A stretch of DNA of 64,000 bases from Gyrodactylus bullatarudis (taxonomy: Eukaryota > Platyhelminthes > Monogenea > Gyrodactylidea > Gyrodactylidae), in the NCBI GenBank assembly GCA_012064415.1, contig SSNU01000247.1, positions 421,202-485,201 of the forward strand. The letters run 5' to 3'. The number at the start of each line of letters is the position of its first letter. Position 1 is the stretch's first letter. Shown here one piece after another: positions 35,823 to 50,800 of the stretch. Made by a program: the position numbers and the translations under genes. The notes beneath the pieces were generated by a model. It searched no databases, was not told where the DNA came from, and saw nothing but the letters and a program-made list of their open reading frames with translations.

Positions 35823-38800
35823 ATGAATGCAACAACAATTACTCAACGTAATGGATTAATACTCATACTCATCGTAACATTTTTATCAAGTGAGTGTTTT
35901 TTATTTTCCATACCATTATCATTCAAATATTTAATTCCCATAATTCTTGAGAATAAAACATTTTTAAAATTAAATCATGCTACCATATCGTAAATAAATA
36001 TCATTTTATTACCTACATGACCATTATAAAAAAAATTTGTATGTAATTACAACTTTTCATTGAAACGCGATTACATATTACGAAAAAATTTCATTGAGGT
36101 AAAATGCAAAATAGGCACGAGGCTTGATTGAAAAAAAAATGAATGACTCATTCTACATTTTATGCATAGAGTAAAAGGGCTTGGAATGTATTTTAAATAT
36201 ATTTCAAAAATTCACATCATTTGTTGAACTTCTTTAATGATGCCGAATTTAACTCATTTAAATGCATCTCCTTGGCTTGGAAAATGTAAATGTAGCCAAT
36301 TTTAAAATATTTAAAAATACGAATTTTATTCGTAAATATCACATACCCGGTAACCTAAGCCTGAATTGATGAGATTTTATGGCTTTAAAAATAAAAATAA
36401 TAATTGTAGTACCAACCAGGGAATTAATTTGGGTCAAAAGGTGTTGGTTTCTTTACAACCTGCTTGTTTGAGGAATAAAACACAAATTCTGTCAGTCATG
36501 AAGAATTGAGAAATTCTTTGTCTTGGGGAAACCAACTACCCTTAATTATTTTGCATCTATGCTCGCATCTCTTTTGTATTCTTCATCAAATAATTGAAAG
36601 AAATGACCTTTTTCTAAAATGATTTCGTTATACAATTTATCCTGAATGAATAGCAATCATAATTATAACTATTCTCCTTTTACTCTTGAAGATATTTTAC
36701 CATGCTACATTGTAGCCAGAATGAGAGAGATTTGGGAAAATCTCATTATAAGGATAAATCTATTATCAACATCATCAGATATATAATTTTTCTTTTTTTT
36801 AATAATTTCATTCTCGATGATGAGGTTATAATGAATTATCGCGCATCTATATAACATCCAGGCTTTTGTAGTATTCATTTTCTCTTAAATAAAAGATAAC
36901 ATAAATTATTATCATTACATTCCTTACGAGAGTTGTACAAGATTCTTTTTAATACATGTCCTCAAGAATAACTTGTTTAATTCTTTTGGTGACACATGTT
37001 GCCTGATGGTTATAAAAGTTGGACATTTTCTAAAGTATTCGATAAATCAATTGTCGTATTTGGAGGATTAAAATCGAGTTTTGTTTATAAAATCCAGTTG
37101 TACTCAAGTATTGCACTATTACCTTTTGAATTTAACTAATGAACTGCCGAATAACTTCACCTTGTCCAACTTTAGTGCTAATACATTTCCAAGTAAATAA
37201 ATAAGAGAAACTGTCTTTCTATTATAGAGGAATTTTTCCTATATTCAAAGTGAAAAGACCCTCTTCTTCCACAAAAATATTTTCATGCTCAACATGAAAA
37301 ATCTATACTAAAGATGCTCTTTCTGATGCTTATTAAAAATTGAGAAGGTTTTCTTGTAAACCTATTTGCTGAGGATGTAGGAAATCATGATCATTTAGTT
37401 TCTTGAGCTGAGTTAATTTGATATTTGTAAATTTCAATTTTTTCATCAAAGAATTCAAATCATTACTAAAATTTTTTCGAGTCCTATTCATGTTACCTAC
37501 TTTTACCATGGGAAGAAGAAAATTCTGAAAAATATTATCTTCAAGAAAATTATGGTCAGTATCAGAATTAGACAAGAAAATCAATTATGATAAATCTGAT
37601 CTAATGCTTCACCTAATTATCGTTTGAGAGTTAATCATCGTTTTTGATCATTTTCCCTATTTGAAAATCAATGAAATTTCAATAATTCAAAATTTAGAGG
37701 CAATATTCGATTTTCATAGATTCCCAACTTAACCCTTTTGTGAGGTTCAAATTCCCAGTTATTACTCAGGTCCAACGTTATTAAATAATCTATTTTATAA
37801 TTCATGCTAAACAAATCAAGATAACTTTGATGAAATAAACAAGATTTGTGAAATTTAGTTTTCATCTACTTGTTAGTAGACGGGAAATTCAATAGAAAAT
37901 TGACTTTTTTAGATGACTCCAAAAGAATCCCTATTGGATAGAATTCCCATTAAAATCACATTTAGAATTGTTGTATATCACTTCGAAGTCTTTTTCTCGA
38001 TTGGTTTTCTTATCTACTCGATAGGGTTAATATGAATTAGCTTCACAAGAATGACTCGAGAGTATTTATCTCGGATAAAATTATCTTTAGTGCTATTAAG
38101 ATGGTTGAGTTTTGATTTTTTTCCTTACCATTCTATCAAGAATTAAAATGTACTAAAATTCGAGGATGAATAATCTTGATGAACAACGATGCTGCTCCAA
38201 TTAAAGACTACATTTAGATAATTTTCCAGGCATTTTTTCTTTCCATCAAGAAATAAAAGTGGCAATGAATTCTAAGGGTAATGGGTAGTTAATAAGCAGG
38301 TTCTTTTATGCTTGACAACAAAATATGTATGTAGCCTGGAAGTGATACCCAACAGCCAGGAAAGAGAAACCCAAATTCATGCACACACATTCTCATTGTG
38401 AATTGTCTCGTGTTTTTTATCTAATATACACACGGCTATCCATTGTCTTTATGAATGAAATTTCCGTTGTTTTATCCCTTTTTTCCTCCCCATTTCAATT
38501 GGTAAAGTACGCAAATTAATAAATTTCCCTCTTTTCTTAAAAAACATGAGACACAATATATTAATCCCTGAACTGAATACTGTACCCAGGCAGTCATTAC
38601 AATTGATAAACTCACCAAATACTACTAAATACTACTTTTACTACACCATATTCATCATCTATAAATCTATATAAGGCTATTAAGAGACAGAAGGAAACAT
38701 TTCCTAATGCTATTCGTGATTCATTCATTCAGGTTTCAATTTAAGAAATGCTACATTTATAAAATCTCCTCACCTTGTCTACAATGCCTTCATTGTGTAC

Positions 38801-41800
38801 TTTATATATAGGGTCAGTCAAAACTATTCATTGTGTCGTCAACATTGCCATTTATTTATTATTAAATTAACAAGCCTAAGCAGATTATATCCTAGTTGTT
38901 TTTTACGCATAAAGATTACATATATGTATGGGAAGAAAAAGATAATTTATTTGTAAAAAAACCAGAAAACGTTAAAAAAATCCCACGCTCAATTAACACA
39001 AGGCAGTTTTTTTACATTAAAATATCTGTTGCCAACCCCAATGTTTTTTATGAAAATATTTTTTTTATTCTCCCTGATAACATCAGTTCAAATTGTTTAC
39101 TAATGATGTTTTAATTTATCTATCTAGCCAAGGTTACATCATCACAAGGGGAACAAGAAGATTCCTTTCAAGTGCTGAAGAAGCCGTATTATCTCAAAAA
39201 TGATATTGTCTACTATGGACGGAAGTATTCCAATTTAACGGTGAGTCTCTCCTTAATTATTTTTCGAATTATAAAAATAAAACTAGTAAAGATAGAAAAT
39301 TGAAAAAGTCTTTCAGGATTTAAACTCACAATTCAGAATCTTTAACATGTTAGGCAAAAAGTTCAGCTCTCTAGCTCATCAAATAAGTTATGCTTATTTG
39401 GATTTGGGTTTACTCCAATTTCGATTGGAAAATGTAATGAGTTGATTAAACATATCAGAGAATAATCATTATCGTTGATCTTACTAATTAGACCCTACTA
39501 GACCTCAAAAGTTAGCTCTCTAGCTCACAAGCCAGAAGACAACATAGTCAGGTAGTAAGTGGACAACGTTTTAGGCAATCTAAGCAGAACAGCTCCCTGA
39601 TGAACTACTTCTGGTTTAAAATGATGAGTAGTAATACTCTAGTTCTAATTCATGTACATCAGAGTGAAAGAGATTACCAAATTCCCTGAAACTATGAATG
39701 AAAAAACATAGAATATTGTTTTAATAATATCCGTTCTTGATGATGGAACTTTATGTGTGTTAATTAAACTCAAATATACTCAATAGTAGTAGTGTCTTTT
39801 GTATGAAACGGAAATCTATTTTTTCCCCTGTTCATACACATGTGTTTTTCTACTTCTTGCTGTTTATATTAATGTTGCTCAGGAAATGAGTTCGTTTTGT
39901 TTTAAATGAAACTCTGCCAGAAAATCTAGGAAATATGATGTTACAATAAAATTCAATTGATTGTAATCTCAAATTGTGTTTTTCATCCGAAACCAAATTT
40001 ATATTTCATCTTGATCGCCTAGCAAAACAGTGTTGATTTTTCTTTGGAACTAAAGCATCATAATTCTCTTGTATAGACTGTAGGAACTGGTTCACACTTT
40101 GGTGCTAAACCTAAACATAGTAACCAGAAAAAACTCTCTTGTAATAAATAATTATTAGTACAAATTCTATTTGTTTATCTATATATTGATGATAACAACT
40201 AACTGATACATAATCATCATCATCATCAGAGTTTTTGATCATTCATGTTTTTTATTAGTATTGTATTTGAAAAAAATACATTGAGAGTCTGTAACAAGTA
40301 TTTGAACATTTTGTGAACATGTTTATTGTCATTTTATGAAAAAGAAACAACATCAAAAACAGTCTAGTTCTTGTACTGAGGAGGGTAGATAGTTTAATGC
40401 TTTTCTTGAATTTAGTTCTCAACTAAAAAAAATAAAATTTTCAACGCCAACAGTTGACCATTGATCTTCTCTCTGTTATGTTTATGCTTGTGTGCAAGTT
40501 TTGACTTTTTGAAAGAAGAAACTAAATTTTGTCAAATGATTTGAGATTCTCTCTAACCATCTTGACTATTTTCAAGACCTGAATATATATTTAAAGCTCA
40601 ATAAATAAGGATGAAAAATATTGCTTACAATAAAACACACAACATGTATATCTGGGATAAATATTAGTAAAAAACTAGACTAAATCAGAATATAACTAAC
40701 CTATTTCCTCTTCTGATTATCTGTTTCAAGTTTAATTCAACTTTGAGTCTTTTCTCAGATCTTGACCAATAGAAATACAAAGGGGTTAGATAAAATTGTA
40801 GAGAGCTCGAAATGTCTAGAAGAGACTTTGGAAAAAAGATAACCAATCAATAAACTCTGATAACAACTGTGTATTACTATTTTTTAATTCTTAATTTCAC
40901 TGCGATTGAAGAGAAACCATCCAAATAGGGATGCTTTCAAGTTTTTTGCTACTCTTTTGGCAGTTGTCACTTTAAAATCTATTTAATTAATTAATCAAAC
41001 TAGATGAATAATTCTTATCCATCAGGGAACTGGAAACCCTCTGAAAGAGCTCTCATTGCAATCGATAAACCCAAAATCATGATGAATGAATCATGTATTT
41101 TTTTCTAAATTCTAATTCACGGGAGATTGTAAACTCCTCCCTTCTTTTTTTATGCAACAACAGAAATTAGTAAACTAGATTTTTCTCAATAAAGTTCTTC
41201 AATCCATCGTAACATATATGTACACATTTAACATGGGAAACAAGCAGATTTTTCCAAATATTGTTTTTTCCATTTGTCTTAAATTTATAACAAAAAGCAA
41301 GTTTTATTTTCTAATGCTGTAATGAAATTTCATAAAATCTGGAGGACTAAATACCATTTTAGAGACATCAAACTTTTATCATGTTTACTGCCGGGCGAGT
41401 CGACTCATCAGATTAAAATTAGCACCCAGCCTTTGTAACTCGTTAAGTTAAATTTAAACTATGGAATCTGTTTAAGAAAACTAGGTGCTTCTATTGTTGT
41501 CCATCTGGAGAGAAAAAATAAAAACATGTGAGAGGTTTTCAACTTATCCCAGCCTTAATCTCATTTTAAAGATGACCATACGTTTTCGAGTTTGTTCTGA
41601 TATAAAAAATCTCGATTGAAACTGATAAATTTTGAACATGCGCCAAGATTTTTTCGATGAATTTCACTACGAGAAAGGACAAAATTAAAAAATTTGGTTA
41701 CTTATAGCAACATTTCGAATAAAAATTGAGTAATTTTTCACATTTTGAAAGAAATTCCTGGGAAATTAGGTAAATAAAGGGGAAAATATTATTTTGTATT

Positions 41801-44800
41801 ACCCTAGTATGTAAAATGCTTGAACAATGTTTCATCTGCCATAAATTTTACGGGAATAAAAGACAGCTTAATAACTATAACAATTATTGTTAAGGGCAAG
41901 TGTGCAGTGGAAACTCAATCGCTTCATCCTCAAACAAAAAATGTACATGAATTATATATTTTTTTAAAACGACTAAAATCCTCCCTTGGAATGTGTGCAT
42001 CGAAATACTGTAATTTATTTAACAAATTGTGTTTAAAAAATTATCATTTTGTCTCTCACTTTCAAAGTTGTCTTTGGGCAACGCTTAGCATCCTTACATC
42101 TCTCTTTTAACCTTTCCTATTATTCTTAAGAAGCATTCAAATATAAATTTATCCTCACTAACCCTGTCCTAAGGACATGGTTCACACTTTTCCAAAGGGA
42201 TATTCATTATTATTCAGGAGGGGAAAAAGGGAAAGGAAGTGAAATTTTGCCTAATTTATTCCTCTTCCCTCTTTCTATGGTACAGAGGGAAACCTCAGCT
42301 TTTTTTATTTCAACTTTGTAGGGTTAATTAATTTAACATGATGGTTAAATTAGCTAAAGATCAAGGACAATGTGGAGATAATCTTTTATAAAAAGGCAAT
42401 TTTTCCCTCGTAAAATTTAAAGTGAATCGGTCAAAAATTACTGTAATAGTAAATTATTGTAACTCAAACATGAAATTTTAGTCATCTATTAATAGTATAA
42501 ACTGCTGTAATATTTTGAATTCTAAAACGGAAGGAGCGGATATTCGAAAAAATTCCGAAAAATTTAAATCTGACCAAAATTAGACCGTTTTTCGAAATTT
42601 GAAATTTCCACTTTTTCAACTTTTTTTATCGATTTCAATGATTCGAAGCACTTAAGTGATGATATTTGGGATCAACATTGAACGAAGAATTGAATTCGAA
42701 TTCACCTGCCGAAGTTCACTGAAACTCTTCATTACCGTGGAAAATCGAACCATTTGAATTTTGAAAATTATCGAGGTTTTTATAAAAATAGTAAATTCTC
42801 ATCTTCATGTCAACTAGCTTTATGTAATAGGCTGTATTAGTAGATGAAAGAGTTGCATTCCCCTTTTTTTCAGACACATTCGTCCTTCTCTAGACTCTTG
42901 GCAGTAAATACAATTTTGAAATAATTCTACCCATCATAAAATGTAAGCGAGTAGGATTTTAAGAGATAATTTCTTCTAATAATTTCTGCGTAAAATTATT
43001 ATTCCTAATACCGAATACAGATATAGATGGAAGGAATTATTTTTCGGTTTCATCAATGACATTTCTGTTTTTTACTTCTGTTCAACATTTCCCCTATCGC
43101 AAGGAGTCATAGATAATCTGAGGCTGAAGAGATCCATAGTATTTTTGATCAGACAGACTAATTTATCATCTTCAGCCTCCTTACGAAATTGATCAAAGCC
43201 ATCTATTTTTACTGAACTTTAACTGATCTCGATTGGAAATGTAAGATTAGCTACATGATAATAATTCTAAAGTTCACTCGCTCTATTTATTATTTGAGCT
43301 TTTTAAAATTAATTAATATTTTTCTAGAGAGTAAAAAAATACTTTCAATTAATCAACCTTGCATTCATTATAGATTTCAAAGCACGGAGGTTTATTCTTT
43401 GGCTTATCAGACCACGATGAAGTTAGCGATTATTTTGAGAAGCTTCCTGCCTTCTCTTCTGTCAATGATCCACCCTTTATTGCTGTCTATCATGAACGAG
43501 TCATCACAAACATTGGCAGGGTTGATGTTCGACATTTGACGACTGATATCAAATCCGATGTGAGTCATTCTACTTTCTTTTTCTTCTATGCTCTATCCTA
43601 GTTCTATAAATACATTCGTTTTACATTTAATTATGTTCTCGTTTCTTATAAATAATCATTCTCTATAAACTATAAGCTAAATACATAAATAATAATAACT
43701 CATGTAGTATTTTGTATTTCTCTCTCTCTCTTGCTCTTCACTATGTCCCTTCTTCAATTTACATTGACAAAAAGGATGTCTCTCTCAAATCTTTTTTTCT
43801 GACTCGAACATGAAAGTCTTGAACATTTGATAAAACCATTTCTAATTCAATTACATAGATTTTTATTTTATATGTTAATAATACACAATCTATGGAACTT
43901 TTGACATTTTTTTCTGTCACTCATTGACTGACCTTTGTCAAAGAAAAGAAAAATTTAGCCCTTTATTTTTCTTGATTTTATTCCCTATTAAAATTCTGTA
44001 CTGACAAAAACTGGTGGAAATCATCAAAACTTTAATATTCCTTTAAGCCAAGTTTTTTCTGATTTCAATATCTTGATTTGATGTTTCCTTTATGGCTTGT
44101 AAAGGATTAAAATTAAATTACATGTATGTTAAAAAGCGTTATTTTTATCTGAATCTGGGCGAACCCTTTGGCTTCCCTCTTTCTCGACAAGAAATTCATT
44201 AATTTTCTAGAATAGTTCAGCAAAAACTGAACTAGAGTTACTGAGTTGTTTAGTCATTTAAAAATTGACATAAACACCCATTTATATTGAAAGGTTATGA
44301 AAAATCTACTTTTTTGACGATCAGAAATAATCTGATTGCTTATTGTATTCAATTTTCATTTTTCTTGATTTAAACTGTATTCATATTGTATAGTAGACAC
44401 TCTAGGATACTCTCTCCATTGAAATTATTTAACAAGTGTACTTATGTATGTGTAATCATTTTTTATTATGTCTGTCTGTCTTCTCGAGATTAGAAGATTA
44501 CGAAATTGGGACAAAATACAATTTATTACCAAAGCACAGAGAGTTGATAAAAACTAAACTGTATTGTCTTTGGTTCCCTCAATATTAGTTTTTCTACCTT
44601 CTATCCAGAGCAATCATTATCATTAATACTACTACTGATACTAATACTTTTACTGTATTACATCAAGTATGTATTAAGTGGAATGGCAAAGGAAAAACAA
44701 AACTTTTTCAAGACAATAAACAAGATTTTCCCTGATACCCTTGAAATAAATACAATAAAATAATACAAAATTATCTAGCATACCATTTAATAATTATTAT

Positions 44801-47800
44801 TATAATGACTGGATGCAATTATCTAATGATATATACAACGCTTAGTAGGATTTACTTTTGATCCTAACATCAACCTCTGATACATATCCCATTCTTTGCA
44901 GATTGTATGAAACCTTTCAAATGAAGCATGATAATAAAAATAAAATTTGAAACTCCTTGTACTTTACTCTGTATTTTTGGGATAGTCTGTTAAAGTTTTT
45001 CGAATAAAATTTATCTTTGCAAATCAATTTATTGTTCAATTCAATCAGAGAAGACTGCTTTAGAATTCGATAAATTACATTTCTCTCTTGACCGTAATTA
45101 CTAGACTTGGATGAAATTTCGTAAGACTGATGAAACCGCCTGTAATCTTTGAGCTATTTCTAAATCATTCCACCATGTCTGGCTGAATCAACTCTTTAAA
45201 TGATTCTTGTATTATATAAACAAAATTTCGGAAATTTTCAAATTTTGAACGTTTTTTATTTTAATTTTTGTTAATTATATTTGATTTTAGTTTTATGCAG
45301 TTATAAATAGTTTAAATTTTTTATTTAAATTGTTTTTCATATCTTGGATTTTGAATGTGAAAGATTAAGACATTTTTAATGAAAATATAAATCAAGAGAA
45401 TATTAAAAACGTTCAAAATTTGAAAATTTCCGAAATTTTGTTTATGTGATACAAAAATTATTTAAAGAGTTGAATCAGACAGACATGGTGGAATGATTTA
45501 GAAATAGCTCAAAGATTATTTAAATTTTATTTATTTTTGAATACAAAAAAAATTTCCGTAAAAAAATTAAATCTGACTAAAATTGAGCCGTTTTTTGAAT
45601 TTCGGAAATGTTTCAAATTTCCACTTTTTCAACTTTCAAATCCAAAATTTTTATCGACTTTAAAGATTTGAAGCAGTTAAATATTGATATTCAGGATCAA
45701 AACTAAGCGAAGATTTCGAATTCGAATGCAAGAATTCACAGAAATTCGTCATTACGGTGGGAAATTGAACCATTTGAATTTTTCGATTATCACGAGGTAA
45801 AATGATCCAAAATATAGAGATTGAACTTTTTCTTGGAAAGAGTAATTTTCTCCCAAATTCTACGGGCAAATTCGAAATCTTCGTCTAATTTTGATCCTGA
45901 ATATCAATAGCTTTAGTTTCAACTCTAAAAACCAACAGGCAAAAGTGAAAAAGCTGCTATTTCTTCTCTTTATAAGTTGACTATTTCCTTAATCTCTTTA
46001 AAAAGTCTAGAAATTTTTGTCAAGTGGAAATCCAGACTAAAAATGCCTCTATTTTTTCCATCTGTCTTTTACATTTGGGTCTAATTACAAACAAAATTAT
46101 GGAAACATGTTTAAGGATCTTTAATGTATAGAAATGGCTTAATTTATGATCTTCTAACGCATTCAGAGTGTATCACTAGAGGGAGTTAGTCAGATAAATT
46201 TTTTCCTCTTTTAGCTTTCTTCATTCATTCCTCAATCAGGGACATCTATTTTATATTTGTATTTCTATTCTCTATTCAACGTTTTACCCTGAATATTAAA
46301 TTCATCTACACATCAAGCAAGAGAATATACAAGGGGCATTGACTCATTTTCCTGAGTCCTATGCATTTTTAATGAGTTAACATTCAGTTTTTTTCAAAAT
46401 TTCATAATCCAGTTATCAAGATATACAGAAGCTTCATCCAAGTTTTGTTGGCTGTGATAGCTAGAAATTCGTATTATTTCCAGTTTATAGGAAAGAGTTT
46501 AATCCAAGAAATTTTTTCTGCCAATTTTTTTTGTAGACTTTATTCTAAAATGTAATTGAAACAAGTTTGAACAAGATGATAATATAATACATGTTTTACG
46601 AGGCAATCCCCCTTTTTAACTCAGTCTACTTCATGGCAATTTTTTCCCCTTTCTCGTTGCTCTTGGATAGAAACACTCTTTTCATCTATGATGAGTGCTG
46701 TGTGTGTGTAGTCTAGTCAGATTTTATAGGTAATTCGTTTTTATGTTTGTAATGTTAAATTAATAATCCAGTTTTATACATTACAAGGAGACGAAAAATT
46801 TCCTCTTCATATTGACAAAAACATTAGAAAAACATTGCAGTCTTTCCCTGAACAATTCTGTAATGGCAAATTTGTACTTTGAAACATTGTGAATGATTAT
46901 TATTTTCTTGTTTTTCTTTCACTTTCACAATAAAAATGGAAAAATCAAAATACAAATTTTATTTTCTTCCATTGTCATAGTCCAATAATGAAATCATTTG
47001 TAATCATCATGATCATGTATGAAATCTCAAGAATATCTAATTTCTTAATTTTGTTCTCAAGAACTTGAAGAAAATGAATTAAAGATCTAAGTATTGAAAG
47101 GTATGGAAAACAGTGTCAATAACATAGGAGAGTCAAATAATATTCAACTGAGGGGTCTCAATAAACGCGTGTATGCCTGCCATACATGTTTGGATTTTTT
47201 CTTTACTAGCTTAAGGCAAAATGTGTGACTTCTCTGTATTGAATTAGAGATAATAAATGATTATGGCACTTATTCCTGACCACACTTGACTGATAGGTTA
47301 AATGTCTAAAGGTTACTTTAATTTTTGATTGGTACTTTTAGAAATTGGAGAAGGATCATTATGTTCTTGTAGAAAATGTATTTTTCTCAGTTCTTTCAAT
47401 GTTAGACACCACAGACTACTATTATGAGATCTTTTTCTTTGAGTACTAGTTTAATTTCCTCCCCAATTGTAATTCTCAGAATAATCTCGTTTCACTTGGT
47501 AACATGAAATATTTTAAGGTGATTTTACTCATCACTTTATTCATACGGCTCGCATAAAGAGAGACACAAAGAGAACCCACCATATTTCAAAAGGAAACCT
47601 GTTATTGTTTTATTTTCTCATACATTTGCAAAAAAAACTTTTCTTCTGAATAGTGAATTAAAAAACACACATGAGAGATAAGATACATCCAATGGTGCAT
47701 TACAATTATTATTATTGATTATTACTTGGCTTTTCATTCCTTCAATGGATCATTACTAAATTGATACAGTAAAAATACAATAAATAAGATAAGTTAAAGA

Positions 47801-50800
47801 ACCAACCCAATTATAATTATCATATATAAATAATAATATTGTGTGGATACATTTGAAACCAATTATTTTATTCACTTTTGCAAATACATATAAATAAATA
47901 AATAATTTCACATTTCAAAAGAGAAATGTACATGAATACGCCTAGAAATGGTTTCCGGAATCAATTTATCTCATTTACTTGCTGGCATTTAATAAAATCA
48001 CAACAAAAATTTAGTTTGTTTATTCGCTATATGCATTCCCTGTACTTTGCACAAATTGGTAGAAAAAGTATGACTTTGTCTGACAAATGATGTGCATCAA
48101 ATGTATTAGATTAAAAATATTCCATAAATATTTTCTTAACAAAACTGTAATTTGTCCCAAGAGAGGAATTTGTATCATTTAAATCTTTATTTCTTTCAAA
48201 TTATAGCGGCCACTCATGGAGCTTGTCAATGATATACGTCTTAATTTGGCAGACTGCCCATATGATTGGATTCCGAGGGAAGCAATCATTGTAACCTGGT
48301 CAAAGCTCATCAGCCGTGATAATTATGCCAAATATATCTTTAATAATACAAACAACTTTATGGCGGGTTTGTTCTGGGATGAAAATAGGACTTATTATCT
48401 CAAGAAATATATAAATATTAACTCAACCCTTAAAGAATACATGGTAAGTTATTTCTTATGAATCTTACAGTAGATTCCTCCTCCAACTAATATTAATCGA
48501 ATAAAAGTTTTTTCAATTTTATTATGATATAAAAATCCAGATTGTTACCTAGAAACAAACACCCATACGAGTGTTATCTTGACAATAATTATGATCATTA
48601 TTCCTCAAAGTAACAATTAAAACTATATAATATTTTGAATACGATACATTAGAGAATAATAATTGTTATAATCTTTTATTACCCTATTCATTGTTAATTT
48701 GATTTAATTATTTATTTTCAATAGAGTGGTTTCAATCTCGGCAAGAATCTCGGTTGGCTCAAAGACACTCAACAATTACCAAAGGTGCCTGAATCCCAGG
48801 AAATATCTTTCAACTATTACAGATTGGATATTCCATTGAAGGAAGTCCATCGAGGTTCCTGTCAAAGATACAGATTATCTGAAAAATTTGCCCATACTTG
48901 TCATGATATGCCTACCCAAAGTTTTACACCCTATCCGAATCATCTAAGTCAGTTGGGGGATGAGCTCGTCACTCTGCAGAATATTCCCTGCTCTGATTTA
49001 TTAAGAGATAGAGAAGTCTATTGTAATTTTATTCATAAAGGGCCCATAGTCAAGAAAAGCTCGTCATTTCAACGAAAATACCGAACCAAAGCCTATGCCA
49101 TTGATAATCCGTCAAAAGTAAACTTTCTCGTTTGTCATACGCCGAGTTTCCTTGAATCTGGTCAGTATATCATGACAGTCACTGACAATACCGACTTTTC
49201 AGAGTGTCTCCTAGATCAAAAGTACTCCTCAACTGTCATTGTTGGTTAGTTTATTCTCCCTGAATTTTCTCCTGAAATAAGTTTTTAATAACCTCTTTTT
49301 GAGGTTGACGCCTCTATTGATTTACGGAAACACTTCCTTTTTGAAAAGCAAAGTTTTTTTTGATAAAATTCATAAACAAAAGTAGCCTTTTACTATGCAG
49401 CTGGAAAAGTACTATGAAAACGCAACAGGATCATTTTTCACAACTTGAGATTTGATTTTCATCCTTTGTGCATGAAACTATATAAAATCACAGAATAATT
49501 TATAACTCAAAGATGGTTCCATATATACCCAATCAACACTACACTGGGAATTATTTATGATGCAATTTTGTTCGTTAACCTTCTCAGTCCAGTGCGTATC
49601 ATATTATTCTCTTGTGAATCGAAGTACAAATCAACTTTTCAAGATTAACAAGAATCCTCCTTTCGTATTACGGAAGATATAGTGTTTTTGCTTTGTATCG
49701 CAATTTTAGATATTGAAATATTTTTTCAAAACTGCACTATCATTTAATGGCTTATACATCAAATATTTGTTTAGTGTTTCATTGTCTTCTCTGACAATAA
49801 GAGAATAGGATTTCTCTGCCTCTTTTTTCATCAGTTTTGAATAGAGAAAACTCGATAAATCAGCTTTCATTTTTATACATGAATGAATTTTGTACTTTAG
49901 GAAATACACTCAGTGTCAGACTAAATCATGATGAATAAGTTTTGTATTCAATGTCATTTTTTTAGTTATACCCATTAAATATCGCAATGGATTTCTTACT
50001 CAAACAGAGACAGGAGAGGTCCCAGATTAAGCTTTGAGCTTTGAAACTAACATAGAGAATTAAATCTTTATTCATAAAGGACATTCCAAGTGCATCGAAT
50101 TCTTGGTTGAGTATTCTTTTTCAAAATTTATTATTCAACAATTGATTCCGCCTACATTCAAGAATAATCCCCAGTACAATGTATTATGTACCTGTAATCC
50201 CATATTCCAGTAAAGGGAATGAAATGAATTAATACAGTATATTGCATAAGATATTGCATCCCTTGGTAATAAATTTGTTATCTCAAATGTTTACCTGAAT
50301 AGTAGTAGTAGTACGAAATCTAATAGAGAGTTCACATGAAACTCTCAATTGGAGGTAACTTCCCAAAAGTAACAAAATGCACTCTCCAAATTCTACCCTT
50401 ATAATTCAGCATACATGTGTAATTCTATAGATATCTGATACCTTTTTTTCTCTTCATTCTGCATGAAAAGTGGACTTTTATTGTTTTTACATTACAAAAA
50501 TGTATTCTCTTTTTCACCCTCAACAAATTGTTAAGAGATCTTATTCATTTTCCAGGTTTATTCAATAGCTCTATTACCTGTTGACTTACATTCTAAGTCT
50601 TGAGTTCTCCATTGAAACGTTCTTTGGTCTTTAATTATTTGTTAAGGGTTTACTGACTGAGACTCTAGATTTGCTGACTCTTGAGAATGAGTAATGTATT
50701 GATGAAAAGGAATATAACAAAATTCGAAGCTTCTTCCAGACGTTCTGGTTCTGAGATAGTCAAGTATATTCTTCAGGTATTGGCTTTATTCTTTTGGATC

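Larger units (their letters stand above)
35890..48206 (+). other. Three large introns of the Mesh-like gene
   Basis: Introns 1-3 are 3238, 4133 and 4647 nt, interrupted only by the exons at 39128-39240 and 43374-43559. They carry foldback fragments (37407-37720, 42519-42825, 45550-45915), MITE copy C, the palindromic element at 45143-45518, R5 and tRNA-like fragments near 39310-39580. The rest is AT-rich sequence without recognised content. Confidence 0.6.
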
